64,000 nt of DNA. Source: Collinsella sp. Lineage in GTDB: Bacteria > Actinomycetota > Coriobacteriia > Coriobacteriales > Coriobacteriaceae. The translations under genes were made by a program, and so were the position numbers. This document shows, in pieces, positions 1-8,433 of this stretch (position 1 is its first letter; every line of letters starts with the position of its first letter). Location of the stretch: the NCBI GenBank assembly GCA_019414025.1, contig DXMU01000019.1, positions 1 to 64,000 on the forward strand. Direction: 5' to 3'. The notes beneath the pieces were generated by a model that saw only the letters and a list, made by a program, of their open reading frames with translations, ran no database searches and was not told the DNA's origin.

Positions 1-3000
1 ACAAACCGTGATTTGACGCTCTCCTTGAGAGCGGCGATTTGCTGTCGTTTGCTATTGATTTCATCTGTTAAGCGATTGAAATCGTCGATGAGGGCTCTCT
101 GCTCGGAGAGCGTCGGGACTGGGATGGGGTATTTGAGCAGCTCATCCTTGTCTCCGCGAGGCCTGCCGGTTCCCGTGAAGGTGGACATATCGTAGTCGAA
201 GAAGTCCTTCTGCCACAGGAGCAGATGGAGAAACTCGGGCAATAGGCTGTCGGTATTTATGCTTCGGAATACCAAAACGTCCTTGGAGCACGCCCCATCG
301 CGGTCTGCGAGCCAAATCTTCTGCAGATAGGGGCGAATATTGGAGACGAGCGTGTCTCCCTTCTTGTATGCGGTGCCAGCACTTGCCGGAAGCTCTCCAC
401 TATAGGTGGTTATGCCGCCACGGTCCTTGACCATGTTTTCCGTTGTTACGTAAGTGTCGGTGGTGATGGAACTCTGGGCCACGCTGTTGGTAACGTAGGA
501 TGTGATGTCTCTAAGCGTCTTGACTACGGTGCCCTGGGCGAACGAGCGGGGCTTGTAGAAAGAGCGGGGAATCGTAAGAGTCTCGTCGAACTTATCGGCA
601 TCAAAGTCAATGAAATCGGCGGTCTTGGCATAGTAGTAGTACTGGGCAAGGTCGCCGGGCTCAACCTGCTCGCCGGAGAACCATGCTCTGATGATGCCGC
701 TTAGCGAGTTCGTGTCGTCCGATTCGTTGTCCGAATAGAGCACGCCCTCACCATCGATGGGCTGTATCCCCTCGTTGCCTTTGCGATTGCTCCATTTGTA
801 GCCAAGGAAAGAGGCGATTTCCTTGGTCGTGTTAGGTGAGTTGATGATGAGCGTCTGTTCACCGCAGACGAGACCCCAAACGCGCAGGCGTTTGCGCTCT
901 TCCTTGTGCGCATGGCGATAGAACAGCTCGTTCTCTGCTTTGAGCCGTGAGTTCTTGTCGGCCGCCTTCCAAGTCTTGCTCTTCCGAAGGGTCTTGAGCT
1001 CCTTCGATGATTCGAAAAGATGGCAATAAACGCTGAAGTGGCGAGTGTTTGCCCATTCGTTCCAGTTAGCCTCTCCTGCGAGAAAAGCCCGGTAAGTATC
1101 TCCGTCTACATTAATTGTGCCGAGATAAGCGTTGAAAGCGCTTTCGTCTCTCCAGCCAGTGAGCTTCCTGCGCTCAAAAACAGCGTCAACGAAATCAAGT
1201 GCGTTCGCATTGCGGGGCGGGATCTCGTCAAAGCGACGTAGGAACATAATTGCGACGTTTGTTCCTGTGGCCGCGAATGTGCCTGATCCAAACCTGGCGA
1301 TGGAGACGATCTCGAAGGAGCTCAAAAGCACATCGCGTGCGGCCATGAAACTCGAGCTCGTGCTCTTGTCGAGGATCGAGGTGGGGAGGACGATGGCGGC
1401 GTAGCCTCCGGGCCGAACAAGCTGTGCCGCACGCTCGACAAAGAGGGTCTCGATTTCCGAGCCGCTATCGCTGATGGTTTCCAGCACTTTGAGTTCGTTG
1501 TTGTGAAGCTTGAGATGCGGTTTGAAGGCCGCTACAGAGTACGGGGGATTGGCGACAAGAATGTCGAAGCGTCCCCTGTCGGTTCGGCTGTCGATTCCCT
1601 TGTCGGGATAATTTTCAAGTCCGTCGCCGAAGACCACGTTGCTCTGCCCTGCGCCATGCATGTAGGACGAGACCTTGGAAACGCGAGCGAGTCGATAGTC
1701 CTTCTCGATGCCGACGAGATTGTCTCTGACCCAGTCGGCGTCTCCGAGGTCATCCTCTATGGTCGGATCATATTGGCATGCGGCGTCGGAGATTTCTTCG
1801 AATCCTTCTGTGAGAAAGTGCCCCGCGCCACAGGCGTAATCGATAACGCGTGGATAGTGCACGGCACCAGCCTCGTCCTGCACGATGCTGTCGAGTGGGA
1901 GTGACTTCCAAATAAAACGGGTGATGGGCACAGGTGTGAAGAATTGGCCCTCGTTTTGCTTAAAGCCCTGATTAAGGAGCTGTTCGAAGAGGTCGCCCAA
2001 GAATTGAATGTCTTGAGTTCCTACGATGCGATACGGCTGTAGAAGTTGCACCGTCTCTACGAGTACCTTGCCGTTCTGAAGAAAGAGTTCCTCGTTGTGG
2101 ACGTCTTTGAACGCAAAGTCATTGTTGGTATAGAACTTGAGCTTGCGCAGCGTGCCGTTCAGCTCCTCGATGAGCTTCTTGCGGTGCTGGCCCGTATAGT
2201 TGCTTATGAGGTTTTCGGCGTAGTCGTTGGGAACGTACAGGACCTCTTCCCGCATGAGCTTTCTCATGCCGTCTGAGTGGAGTCTCTGGAGCCTGTCCTG
2301 GAGCGTTTCGTAGGTGTCGCGTCCTTGGCGGTATTGGAACTCAATCTCCTGGGTTGGCATTTTCGAGAGCTCGTCTTGGAGCTTCGCGATAAAGAGCGCG
2401 ATAAGGCGATTGAAGGCGTTCTCTTTATCGGAGACGTTGTTGTGGCGGAGGATTTCCTCGAAGCGGTTGACGATGCTGTCTTCGGCCCTGAAGTCGACAA
2501 GGTCCTTCTTGAGAAGGGGAGGAACCATCGGGTGGTATGCCGTCGACCTATCGCCAAAGAGGATGTTTCCCTCGACTTGTTGGTTGTACGTTTCCGTCCA
2601 AACTTGATGGAGCTGTTCCACTGTATGGGCGTCGCGGTAGAGCGCAATGGTGTCATCGCGTTTGGCGAGCGCGATGAAGTTCTCGTCATCGCTGCAGTTA
2701 ATTGAAACCTGGTCTGGCACGATTTCGTTGTTGATGAAATCGCATGCAAAGAGTACCAACCAGCGAGTCGCGCGCTCTTGTTGCCAATAGGAGAGGAGTT
2801 GCCCTCCGTCTGACTGCATGTTCTTGAATTCGTTTTTGAACTCGGTTCCAGGGGTCTTGCATTCGACGATTGCGAGTGTGTCGCCCCTCTCGTCATTAAT
2901 GCAGATATCAGCGCGGCCGCTCTTTTGTTCGTGCCCAAGGGCCCATTCGCGCTCCAGCTCAAGTGATTCGGGGCGATATCCTTTGTCGAGGAGCATGGTT

Positions 3001-3224
3001 ACGCAGGCGAGTACGACGAAGTTCTCGTTATCGGAAAAGTTACAAGTTGTGTCTTTGTTGACTTTGAACCCCAGGTCTTTCGGGTAGCCGATGCGTTTCT
3101 TGGAAAAATCGACCGTGATTTGCGCGCTGGTCTCTTCCCAGGATTTCTGATAAACGGTGCCGTCGCCCGAGGGCTCGTAGCACAGAGCCCTAAGTGCGTC
3201 GCGAAGATTGTCCAGAGTAATCAT
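1..3224 (-). CDS. Single-chain restriction-modification enzyme (nuclease + N6-adenine methylase + HsdS-like specificity), 3' end outside window
   Basis: An open frame of about 1074 codons starts at ATG 3224 and leaves the window at position 1 without a stop. Residues about 100-123 look like a PD-(D/E)XK nuclease of the HsdR N-terminal type (RADICIND ... AIVECK, with E121 and K123). A class I methylase core follows: SAM motif DYACGAG near residue 462 and catalytic NPPY near residue 559. From about residue 860 the sequence resembles a type I specificity subunit target-recognition domain (GDTLVSNIRPYL, then SEQRALIDDF and a coiled helix ending KSRF). By family knowledge this order fits type IIG or BcgI-like enzymes that cut and methylate with one polypeptide. 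No separate hsdR or hsdS is visible. A second recognition domain could lie beyond the edge. Domain assignment is firm; recognition sequence is unknown. Confidence 0.88.
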   Translation of the reverse strand, partial: MITLDNLRDALRALCYEPSGDGTVYQKSWEETSAQITVDFSKKRIGYPKDLGFKVNKDTTCNFSDNENFVVLACVTMLLDKGYRPESLELEREWALGHEQKSGRADICINDERGDTLAIVECKTPGTEFKNEFKNMQSDGGQLLSYWQQERATRWLVLFACDFINNEIVPDQVSINCSDDENFIALAKRDDTIALYRDAHTVEQLHQVWTETYNQQVEGNILFGDRSTAYHPMVPPLLKKDLVDFRAEDSIVNRFEEILRHNNVSDKENAFNRLIALFIAKLQDELSKMPTQEIEFQYRQGRDTYETLQDRLQRLHSDGMRKLMREEVLYVPNDYAENLISNYTGQHRKKLIEELNGTLRKLKFYTNNDFAFKDVHNEELFLQNGKVLVETVQLLQPYRIVGTQDIQFLGDLFEQLLNQGFKQNEGQFFTPVPITRFIWKSLPLDSIVQDEAGAVHYPRVIDYACGAGHFLTEGFEEISDAACQYDPTIEDDLGDADWVRDNLVGIEKDYRLARVSKVSSYMHGAGQSNVVFGDGLENYPDKGIDSRTDRGRFDILVANPPYSVAAFKPHLKLHNNELKVLETISDSGSEIETLFVERAAQLVRPGGYAAIVLPTSILDKSTSSSFMAARDVLLSSFEIVSIARFGSGTFAATGTNVAIMFLRRFDEIPPRNANALDFVDAVFERRKLTGWRDESAFNAYLGTINVDGDTYRAFLAGEANWNEWANTRHFSVYCHLFESSKELKTLRKSKTWKAADKNSRLKAENELFYRHAHKEERKRLRVWGLVCGEQTLIINSPNTTKEIASFLGYKWSNRKGNEGIQPIDGEGVLYSDNESDDTNSLSGIIRAWFSGEQVEPGDLAQYYYYAKTADFIDFDADKFDETLTIPRSFYKPRSFAQGTVVKTLRDITSYVTNSVAQSSITTDTYVTTENMVKDRGGITTYSGELPASAGTAYKKGDTLVSNIRPYLQKIWLADRDGACSKDVLVFRSINTDSLLPEFLHLLLWQKDFFDYDMSTFTGTGRPRGDKDELLKYPIPVPTLSEQRALIDDFNRLTDEINSKRQQIAALKESVKSRF

Positions 3225-4121
3225 CTAATGTCTCCGTAGCTGCGAGGTGAAAACACAATTCGCTAATTTTATCGCAGAGGGCGCCGTAAGAACGTAGTGT
3301 GATTGGCGGTGCTGCTGCTTGCCAGGGCATTTGATTGGATGATGACGCGCACGGGGCGGGATTCGCCAGTCCGCTAAGCCACGCTGGCAACAGTAGCGTA
3401 CCAGGCGGTTGCTTGCAGAGATCCTCACGCGCGCCGTGCTTGAACCACTGGAGGTACGTGTTTCTCGTCGTGCGTCCATCGGTGACCGATCCGCCTTTTA
3501 CTAAACAAGTTTATCGAGCGCGCGAAGCGATTGAGCCAATGGCGAAGCTCCAACTTATTCGTCAACTCATGGGCAAGCCACCCGAGACTACTCATTTCTC
3601 CTACTAGCAATGAAGGTCTGCGACCTGCAGTTTTGCAAACTGCTTGAAAGCCACCCGATGAGATACCCTCGATTTCCACTTGGAATCGGGGGTATTTTTA
3701 TTTGCATGCCAACCTGGGAAGACGGTTCAATTATTCCCGTATGCCCCTGCTGGGCGGTACAGCGGAGTACTCGGCGGTACGGGAATAATTGGGGCCCTAC
3801 GGGAATAATTCACAATTCGGGTCCACCGAGGGGCGATTTGGAGCGGCGGAAACTGAGTTGAAACTGCGGGCTCAATTCAAGCCTTCGTCAACTGCATTTG
3901 CCCAGGTCAACAAGCGGGAATAAAAAAACGCGAAAATCGGTTTCCGCAGTTTCGGCAACCCCGAATGCCGCCGAATGACGCCGCGTATCTTGCTGTGCTC
4001 GAGCATTCAGCTATTCCCCGAACAGGGCTTCTGGGGCGCCGATTCCATGCGGGAATAATGGAACGGCCTCTGAAAGATCGGAGGCTGTCCGTAAGGAAAT
4101 GTCATTTTATCTGATGAGATA
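3225..4121. other. 897-bp gene-free, repeat-rich gap
   Basis: No convincing gene was found on either strand; open frames here lack ribosome binding sites and family resemblance. The stretch holds several copies of a GGGAATAA motif (3778-3810, about 3915, 4051 and an inverted copy at 3729), a 10-bp inverted repeat pair (3860-3869 with 3944-3953) and a hairpin followed by T residues near 3663-3700 that resembles a terminator. It separates the restriction enzyme from the Xre/AbiE block and may be the scar of a mobile element. Confidence 0.5.
3729..3810. repeat. Inverted and direct copies of TACGGGAATAATT
   Basis: AATTATTCCCGTA at 3729-3741 is the exact reverse complement of TACGGGAATAATT at 3778-3790, and a direct third copy lies at 3798-3810. 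Shorter relatives (GCGGGAATAA) occur near 3914 and 4049. Such clustered short repeats can be transposase or recombinase binding sites; no such gene is nearby. Confidence 0.6.
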
Positions 4122-4535
4122 TTAAATAGAGGATTTCTGGTCGGTGTAAGCGGCCTCGTCGATTGCTCCGTGCACGAGCTCCGCGCGCTTTTCCGCCCAG
4201 GACTTGATCGACTGCGCGAGCTTGGGGGCATGCGGCGCCCTGGGGTCGACCGCGAGGCCCATGCCGTCATCGCTGGGCACGAGGCCGTAGCCCTCCTCCA
4301 GCTGCAGCAACAGAGCCATGAGGTCGCGCGACGTCTCGACTCCGTAGTCCTTGAGCGCGCCCACGGAGACCCCGAGTGCCTTCGCGATCTCCTCCAGCAA
4401 TTCGGGCTTCACCGCGCGGATGCCGCTCTCGTAGTGCCTGATCGCGCCCTCGGTGAGTCCCACCGCATCGGCGAGCTGGGCCCACGTCAGCCCCTTCGCC
4501 TTGCGGTGCCGCCGAATGTTGTCGCCTGTCGCCAT
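4122..4535 (-). CDS. Xre-family transcriptional regulator, divergent from AbiE genes
   Basis: A 137-residue protein with an N-terminal helix-turn-helix of the Xre/Cro type (LTWAQLADAVGLTEGAIRHY, residues about 14-35) followed by a helical tail with no recognised domain. The start was set at ATG 4535 because AGGAGG lies six bases upstream; a longer open frame to 4640 runs back through the promoter and lacks such a site. It stands 119 bp from the divergent AbiEi gene, and a 36-bp palindrome lies between them. By inference it represses the toxin-antitoxin genes, itself, or both. It might instead be an independent orphan regulator, but the shared operator argues against that. Confidence 0.85.
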   Translation of the reverse strand: MATGDNIRRHRKAKGLTWAQLADAVGLTEGAIRHYESGIRAVKPELLEEIAKALGVSVGALKDYGVETSRDLMALLLQLEEGYGLVPSDDGMGLAVDPRAPHAPKLAQSIKSWAEKRAELVHGAIDEAAYTDQKSSI

Positions 4536-4606
4536 GTGCCCTCCTGTAGATCTCATCGCCGACTTTTGCAGGCGCGATGCGTGGGTGACCAAGGCAATCA
4601 GGGGCA

Positions 4607-4642
4607 ATTTGATGAAAAAGGTATATACTATTTTCACCAAAT
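4607..4642. promoter_or_regulatory. 36-bp palindromic operator over the abiE promoter
   Basis: Left arm ATTTGATGAAAA (4607-4618) and right arm TTTTCACCAAAT (4631-4642) are near-perfect reverse complements (one mismatch in 12) around a TATATA centre at 4622-4627. A TATACT -10-like hexamer for the rightward genes lies inside. The AGGAGG for the AbiEi start begins at 4644. Placement suggests the Xre protein binds here. Confidence 0.7.
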
Positions 4643-4654
4643 AGGAGGAATGCC

Positions 4655-5272
4655 ATGACAGAAGCAGAGGCCATCGCTAAGCGCATAGAGAGCTTCGGCG
4701 CCGGCAGGGCCTTCACGGCCGCCGACTTCTCCGACGTCGCAGGCCGACGCAATGCTGCCAACGCGCTCGGGCGCTTGCATGCAAAAGGAGGGATTGCCCG
4801 CGCCATCCGCGGCGTCTACTACGCGCCGGAGCGCAGCGCGCTCATGGGCGCCGAGGTGCCGGCCAGCGCCGACGAGGTCGTGCGCGCCGTCGCCCGTGCC
4901 AACAAGTGGATCGTCGCACCGTCCGGCGACGCGGCACTCAATGCGCTGGGCCTCGACACGCAGGTGCCCGCAAAGCTCGTCTACGTCAGCAGCGGTCCGT
5001 ACAAGCGCTACGAGTATGGGCCGTACGATATCGAGCTCCGGCATCGCGCCAACCGCGACCTGCTCGACTGCTCGCAGATCACCTGCATCATCGTGCAGGC
5101 CCTCAAGGCACTCGGACGCGAGAACGTGGGCGACGAGGAAATCAGAACGCTCGCGCGCAATCTCACGGAAGAGCAGGCCGGCGCGTTCCTGGAAGAGTCG
5201 GCGGGGCTCACCTCCTGGGTTGCCGACGCCGCGAAGAAGATATGGGAGGCGAAGCATGGACAGGATCGCTAG
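4655..5272 (+). CDS. AbiEi-like antitoxin, DUF6088 family
   Basis: A 205-residue protein with an N-terminal winged-helix-like part (DFSDVAGRRNAANALGRL, then the KGGIARAIRGVYY turn) and a C-terminal part typical of type IV AbiEi/DUF6088 antitoxins (APSGDAALNALGL, then PAKLVYVSSG). In this family the N-terminal domain binds DNA and the protein neutralises the partner nucleotidyltransferase. The start at 4655 follows AGGAGG. The gene ends 17 bases inside the next one, so the two are translationally coupled. Assignment as the antitoxin rests on family resemblance and on the neighbour, which is a clear AbiEii protein. Confidence 0.85.
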   Translation: MTEAEAIAKRIESFGAGRAFTAADFSDVAGRRNAANALGRLHAKGGIARAIRGVYYAPERSALMGAEVPASADEVVRAVARANKWIVAPSGDAALNALGLDTQVPAKLVYVSSGPYKRYEYGPYDIELRHRANRDLLDCSQITCIIVQALKALGRENVGDEEIRTLARNLTEEQAGAFLEESAGLTSWVADAAKKIWEAKHGQDR

Positions 5273-6251
5273 GGCCTCGACCGACGAGCGCAGATTGGTC
5301 TTCGAGGCCGCCGCGCAGGGGATGGCGCTTGCGCCGGCCGTCGTCGAGAAGGACTTCTGGGTGTGCTACACCTTGGACCACCTTTTCCACAGAAGCGGCT
5401 TCGCCGAGTCCATGGTGTTCAAGGGCGGTACGAGCCTGTCGAAGGCTTTCGGGCTCATCGAGCGCTTCTCGGAGGACATCGACCTCATACTCGATTGGCG
5501 ACTCCTGGGCTACGGCGAGGACGAACCGTGGGAGCCGCGCAGCAACTCGGCGCAGGAGCGGTTCAAGACCGACAGCATCGAGCGCACGAATGCCTTCCTG
5601 GCCGACGCCTTCGTCCCGAAGCTCAGGGCCACGCTCTCCGAGTCCCTCGGCACCGAAGCGTCCGTTAGGCTCGGGGCCGAGGAAGAGACTGTGTACTTCG
5701 ACTACCCGCGCTCCTACGAGTCAGCGGGCACGCTCGACACCATCAAGCTGGAGATAGGGCCCATGGCGGCATGGTCGCCCTCCGAGGAGGCGGCGATAAC
5801 CCCGTACGCGGCGGACGTGGTTCCGTTCGGGCCCGAGCTGTCGACCACGGTGCGCACCGCGAGTCCCGAGCGCACGTTCTGGGAGAAGGCCACCATCCTG
5901 CACCAGGAGGCCAACAGGCCCGAGGACAAGGCTATGCCCAGGCGCTACTCCCGCCATTACTACGACATGTACCGCCTTGGCCACTCGTTCGTGCTCGGCC
6001 GCGCCGTAGCGCAGCCTGGCCTCCTCGAACAGGTCGTCAGGTTCAAAGAGAAGTTCTACCGCATGCCGTGGGCCAAGCTGGCCGACGCGAGGCCCGGCAC
6101 GCTCAGGCTCGCCCCTCCAAAGGGCAGGCTCGACGAGTTGGCGGACGATTACGCCTCGATGAGGCCGATGCTGTTCGGCAGCTACCCGAGCATCGATGAG
6201 ATAGTCGCCTACATGGTGGAGCTCGAGGAGACCATCAACGGGCTAAGCTGA
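5256..6251 (+). CDS. AbiEii-type nucleotidyltransferase toxin
   Basis: A 331-residue protein of the AbiEii (DUF1814) nucleotidyltransferase family. The catalytic motif KGGTSLSKAFGLIERFSEDI then DL (about residues 54-75) gives the GG(T/S) loop and the two metal-binding aspartates. A second conserved block ERTFWEKATILHQEA lies mid-protein and RRYSRHYYDMYRL after it. Family members transfer nucleotides onto RNA targets and stop growth, giving abortive infection or plasmid maintenance. The start at ATG 5256 overlaps the antitoxin; the same frame is open upstream to 4752 but only as a shadow of the antitoxin gene. Nothing suggests inactivation. Confidence 0.9.
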   Translation: MDRIARASTDERRLVFEAAAQGMALAPAVVEKDFWVCYTLDHLFHRSGFAESMVFKGGTSLSKAFGLIERFSEDIDLILDWRLLGYGEDEPWEPRSNSAQERFKTDSIERTNAFLADAFVPKLRATLSESLGTEASVRLGAEEETVYFDYPRSYESAGTLDTIKLEIGPMAAWSPSEEAAITPYAADVVPFGPELSTTVRTASPERTFWEKATILHQEANRPEDKAMPRRYSRHYYDMYRLGHSFVLGRAVAQPGLLEQVVRFKEKFYRMPWAKLADARPGTLRLAPPKGRLDELADDYASMRPMLFGSYPSIDEIVAYMVELEETINGLS

Positions 6252-6337
6252 TCAAGGGCGCCCCAATTCCGGGCGCCTGCCGGAATCGAAGAGGCGGGGC
6301 GGGCAACGCGACGGTTTTCCGCCTCGGTACGGCCCTT

Positions 6338-6934
6338 CTATATCCTCATACACCATGCGTTCAGCCACTTCTCGTTTGCGCGACCGGGACGTACGTCGGA
6401 CGTGACGTCGACGCGGTCGACGGTCAGGTCCTCGACGTCGTCGATGAGGCGGCGGAAGGACTGCTCTGTCATGTCGGTGAACCAGCGGCCGTTGCGCATG
6501 CCGTCATGGTCGCCGAGCTTGAAGCTAAGATAGAAACGACCGCCCGGCTTGAGCGCAGCAGCATATTTGGCGACGATTGCGGGCAGCTCCACGGCCGGCA
6601 CGTGAAGCAGGCTGCTGCAGGCCCAGATTCCGTCGTATACGCGCTTGGGCTCGAAATCGGCGAACGTCGCATGCTCAACCTTCATTCCGGTGAGCTCGCT
6701 TGCGGCGCTCGCCATCTCAGCGCTGCCGTCGACCGCGTCGACCGCGAAGCCCGCCGTGAGAAACGCCAAAGAGTCGCGCCCGCTGCCGCAGCCCAGGTCC
6801 AGGATGCGGCCGCCCTCGGGAAGCATGTCCGCAAACGCCTTCTGCAGCGCGTCGAACTCGACGTTTGCCGTGTCCGCTATGAACTTCTTCGCGTTGCCAT
6901 CGTAGTAGCCGATGGTCTCTTCCGTGGCGGTCAT
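6338..6934 (-). CDS. Class I SAM-dependent methyltransferase
   Basis: A 198-residue methyltransferase of the class I small-molecule type. Motif I is ILDLGCGSGRDSLAFL, followed by an acidic motif II end (VDAVDGSAEM) and motif IV-like YDGIWACSSLLHVP. The start at ATG 6934 has GGGAGG upstream; the frame extends to 6982 but that part overlaps the preceding gene. The substrate cannot be told; similar proteins modify quinones, tellurite or small metabolites. It begins 11 bp after the stop of the HNH nuclease reading frame on the same strand, so the two were probably one operon. This arrangement, nuclease then methylase, tempts a restriction-modification reading, but the methylase lacks DNA-methylase motifs such as NPPY. 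Confidence 0.85.
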   Translation of the reverse strand: MTATEETIGYYDGNAKKFIADTANVEFDALQKAFADMLPEGGRILDLGCGSGRDSLAFLTAGFAVDAVDGSAEMASAASELTGMKVEHATFADFEPKRVYDGIWACSSLLHVPAVELPAIVAKYAAALKPGGRFYLSFKLGDHDGMRNGRWFTDMTEQSFRRLIDDVEDLTVDRVDVTSDVRPGRANEKWLNAWCMRI

Positions 6935-6945
6935 GCTCTTCCTCC

Positions 6946-8025
6946 CTAGAACGCGGGTGCTTCGCGTTCCTCCGTCTTCCAACGTTCCCTTGGCAAAAGG
7001 TCCGTTGCGATTCTATCAACCTTCTTCAGGTATTCCCAGCGCGCCTGCGGCGTCTCTCCGGTCTGGGCGATGAGCGTCTCGCGCAGAGGGTGGTGACTGC
7101 CGATGAGATACTCGTTGCGGCGGTTGAGCCGGCATAAATATTCGGGCGCTGGGATGCGAGCGAACTTGCCGCCCTCGCCGCGGTTGCAATCGGGGCAAGC
7201 CAGCACCAGATTCCACACACCGTCCCAGTTGACTTCGGGCACCTGGACCGCCAGCGCATGCGGGAAAAAGTGGTCGACGTCGCAAAGGTCGGGCTTGGCG
7301 GACTCGGGCAGGATGAGACCGTCTTCGGTTTTCACAGTGCCGTCGGCGGCGTCGATGGGCGCATAGCAGTAGAAACAATGCCCCTTTTGATAGCCGTTGA
7401 GCGATCCACGGGCTGAAGTCACGTCCTTTCGTCGTGTGCCGGACTCGGCAACAAACGCCTGGCCGAGCTCGTCGTACGAAATCCGCAGCAGGCTCGATGA
7501 GATTCCCTGCTCCCAAGCCGTTTCGACGAGGTTCCAGCGCGACTCCGTCTCTTGGACGATGTTGCCAGCCTCGGCGGAGTTGGCGAGCCTGAACACCTCG
7601 TCGGTGAGTATGAGGCGCTTGCTTTCCCCGGAGAAGTCCTTCTCGAAGAACTTTACGGGCACGTCGCCCTGGTTGACGACGTGAAACGCGTCAAGGACGT
7701 TGTTGAAGCCGAGCTACACCGCCGTGGCTATGAGCGCGTCGTGCGTGATCTCGCCGTTATTGAATCCAGAGCAGGCGTCGATGAACTTGCTCGACCGGCT
7801 GGTGCTCTGTTTCGGTGAATGGGCCAAATGCTCGCAGAGGTGGCGGGTATAAGGGTCTGCTAGCTGGTCGAGCGTGACGGAATCCCTGTCCTGCTTCGCC
7901 AGGTCGATGAGCGCCTGCGCGAGGGCGAACTTGTAGGATGCCGCGTTGCGGCCGAACAGGATGACGCTTCGCCAGCTGGACTCCTCGGGAGATCCCGTCA
8001 CGAGGTATTCGTCTATCGCGCTCAT
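6946..8025 (-). pseudogene. HNH endonuclease interrupted by an in-frame amber codon
   Basis: One 360-codon frame is split by a single TAG at 7714-7716 (plus-strand CTA). The upstream part (103 residues from ATG 8025, SSWRSVILFGRNAASYKFAL) and the downstream part (to 6946) are in the same frame and read through smoothly at the break: ALIATAV, stop, LGFNNVLDAFHVVNQG. The downstream part has an HNH zinc nuclease core: CFYC, then CDVDHFFPHAL, then NLVLACPDCN. Family members are about 350 residues, matching the sum. Re-initiation at GTG 7662 could give a 238-residue C-terminal piece that keeps the nuclease motif. A sequencing error or suppression cannot be excluded. Confidence 0.8.
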
Positions 8026-8160
8026 TCCGTCCGCCCCTTTCCGTACTGTGTGCTAATTATTGCTCAGTGCGTGCAGCTGCATGGGATTACGGCTTGATTG
8101 TTCGGTTCGTGCGGCCTCTATGCGGGCCTCGACGGTGGCGCGAACGGCGCTTTAGCCCGC

Positions 8161-8433
8161 TTAGCACTCGTGATGGATTGGGCTTGCCGCCCGCTCCTCC
8201 GCGTAGAGGATCTCGTTCTGCGCCTTCAGGATGCGCATGGCGTCGCCGATACGATTTGCACACCTCTCGCTTATCGACCTCAGGGCCAGGATTCCCTCGA
8301 CGTCGAGCGGGTCCGGCTGGTCGGCGCGCGCCAGGGACTCGAGCGGCTGGTTCAGGCCTCTCGCCAGCCTTCCTGCATCTGTCACAGCATCAATCAGCTC
8401 GATGCGCTCCGCCTTCTCTTCATAGCTCAGCAT
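8161..8433 (-). CDS. Hypothetical 90-residue helical protein
   Basis: An unrecognised protein rich in Ala, Glu, Arg and Leu, predicted mostly helical (YEEKAERIELIDAVTDAGRL, then CANRIGDAMRILKAQNEI). The start ATG 8433 has a GAAGG upstream; the frame stays open far upstream to 9060, but that part is low-complexity and poorly protein-like. It lies upstream of the broken HNH gene on the same strand, 135 bp apart. Proteins of this sort are common cargo of mobile elements in related genomes, which is general knowledge and not proof of function. Confidence 0.5.
   Translation of the reverse strand: MLSYEEKAERIELIDAVTDAGRLARGLNQPLESLARADQPDPLDVEGILALRSISERCANRIGDAMRILKAQNEILYAEERAASPIHHEC

Noticed and set aside
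4752..5255. N-terminal extension of the AbiEii frame
   Set aside because: Arg/Ser-rich shadow of the antitoxin gene; the family begins at ATG 5256.
6338..8025. Methyltransferase plus HNH gene as a restriction-modification system
   Set aside because: The methylase has a small-molecule type motif set and lacks DNA methylase NPPY or PC motifs, so the pair is not a standard system.
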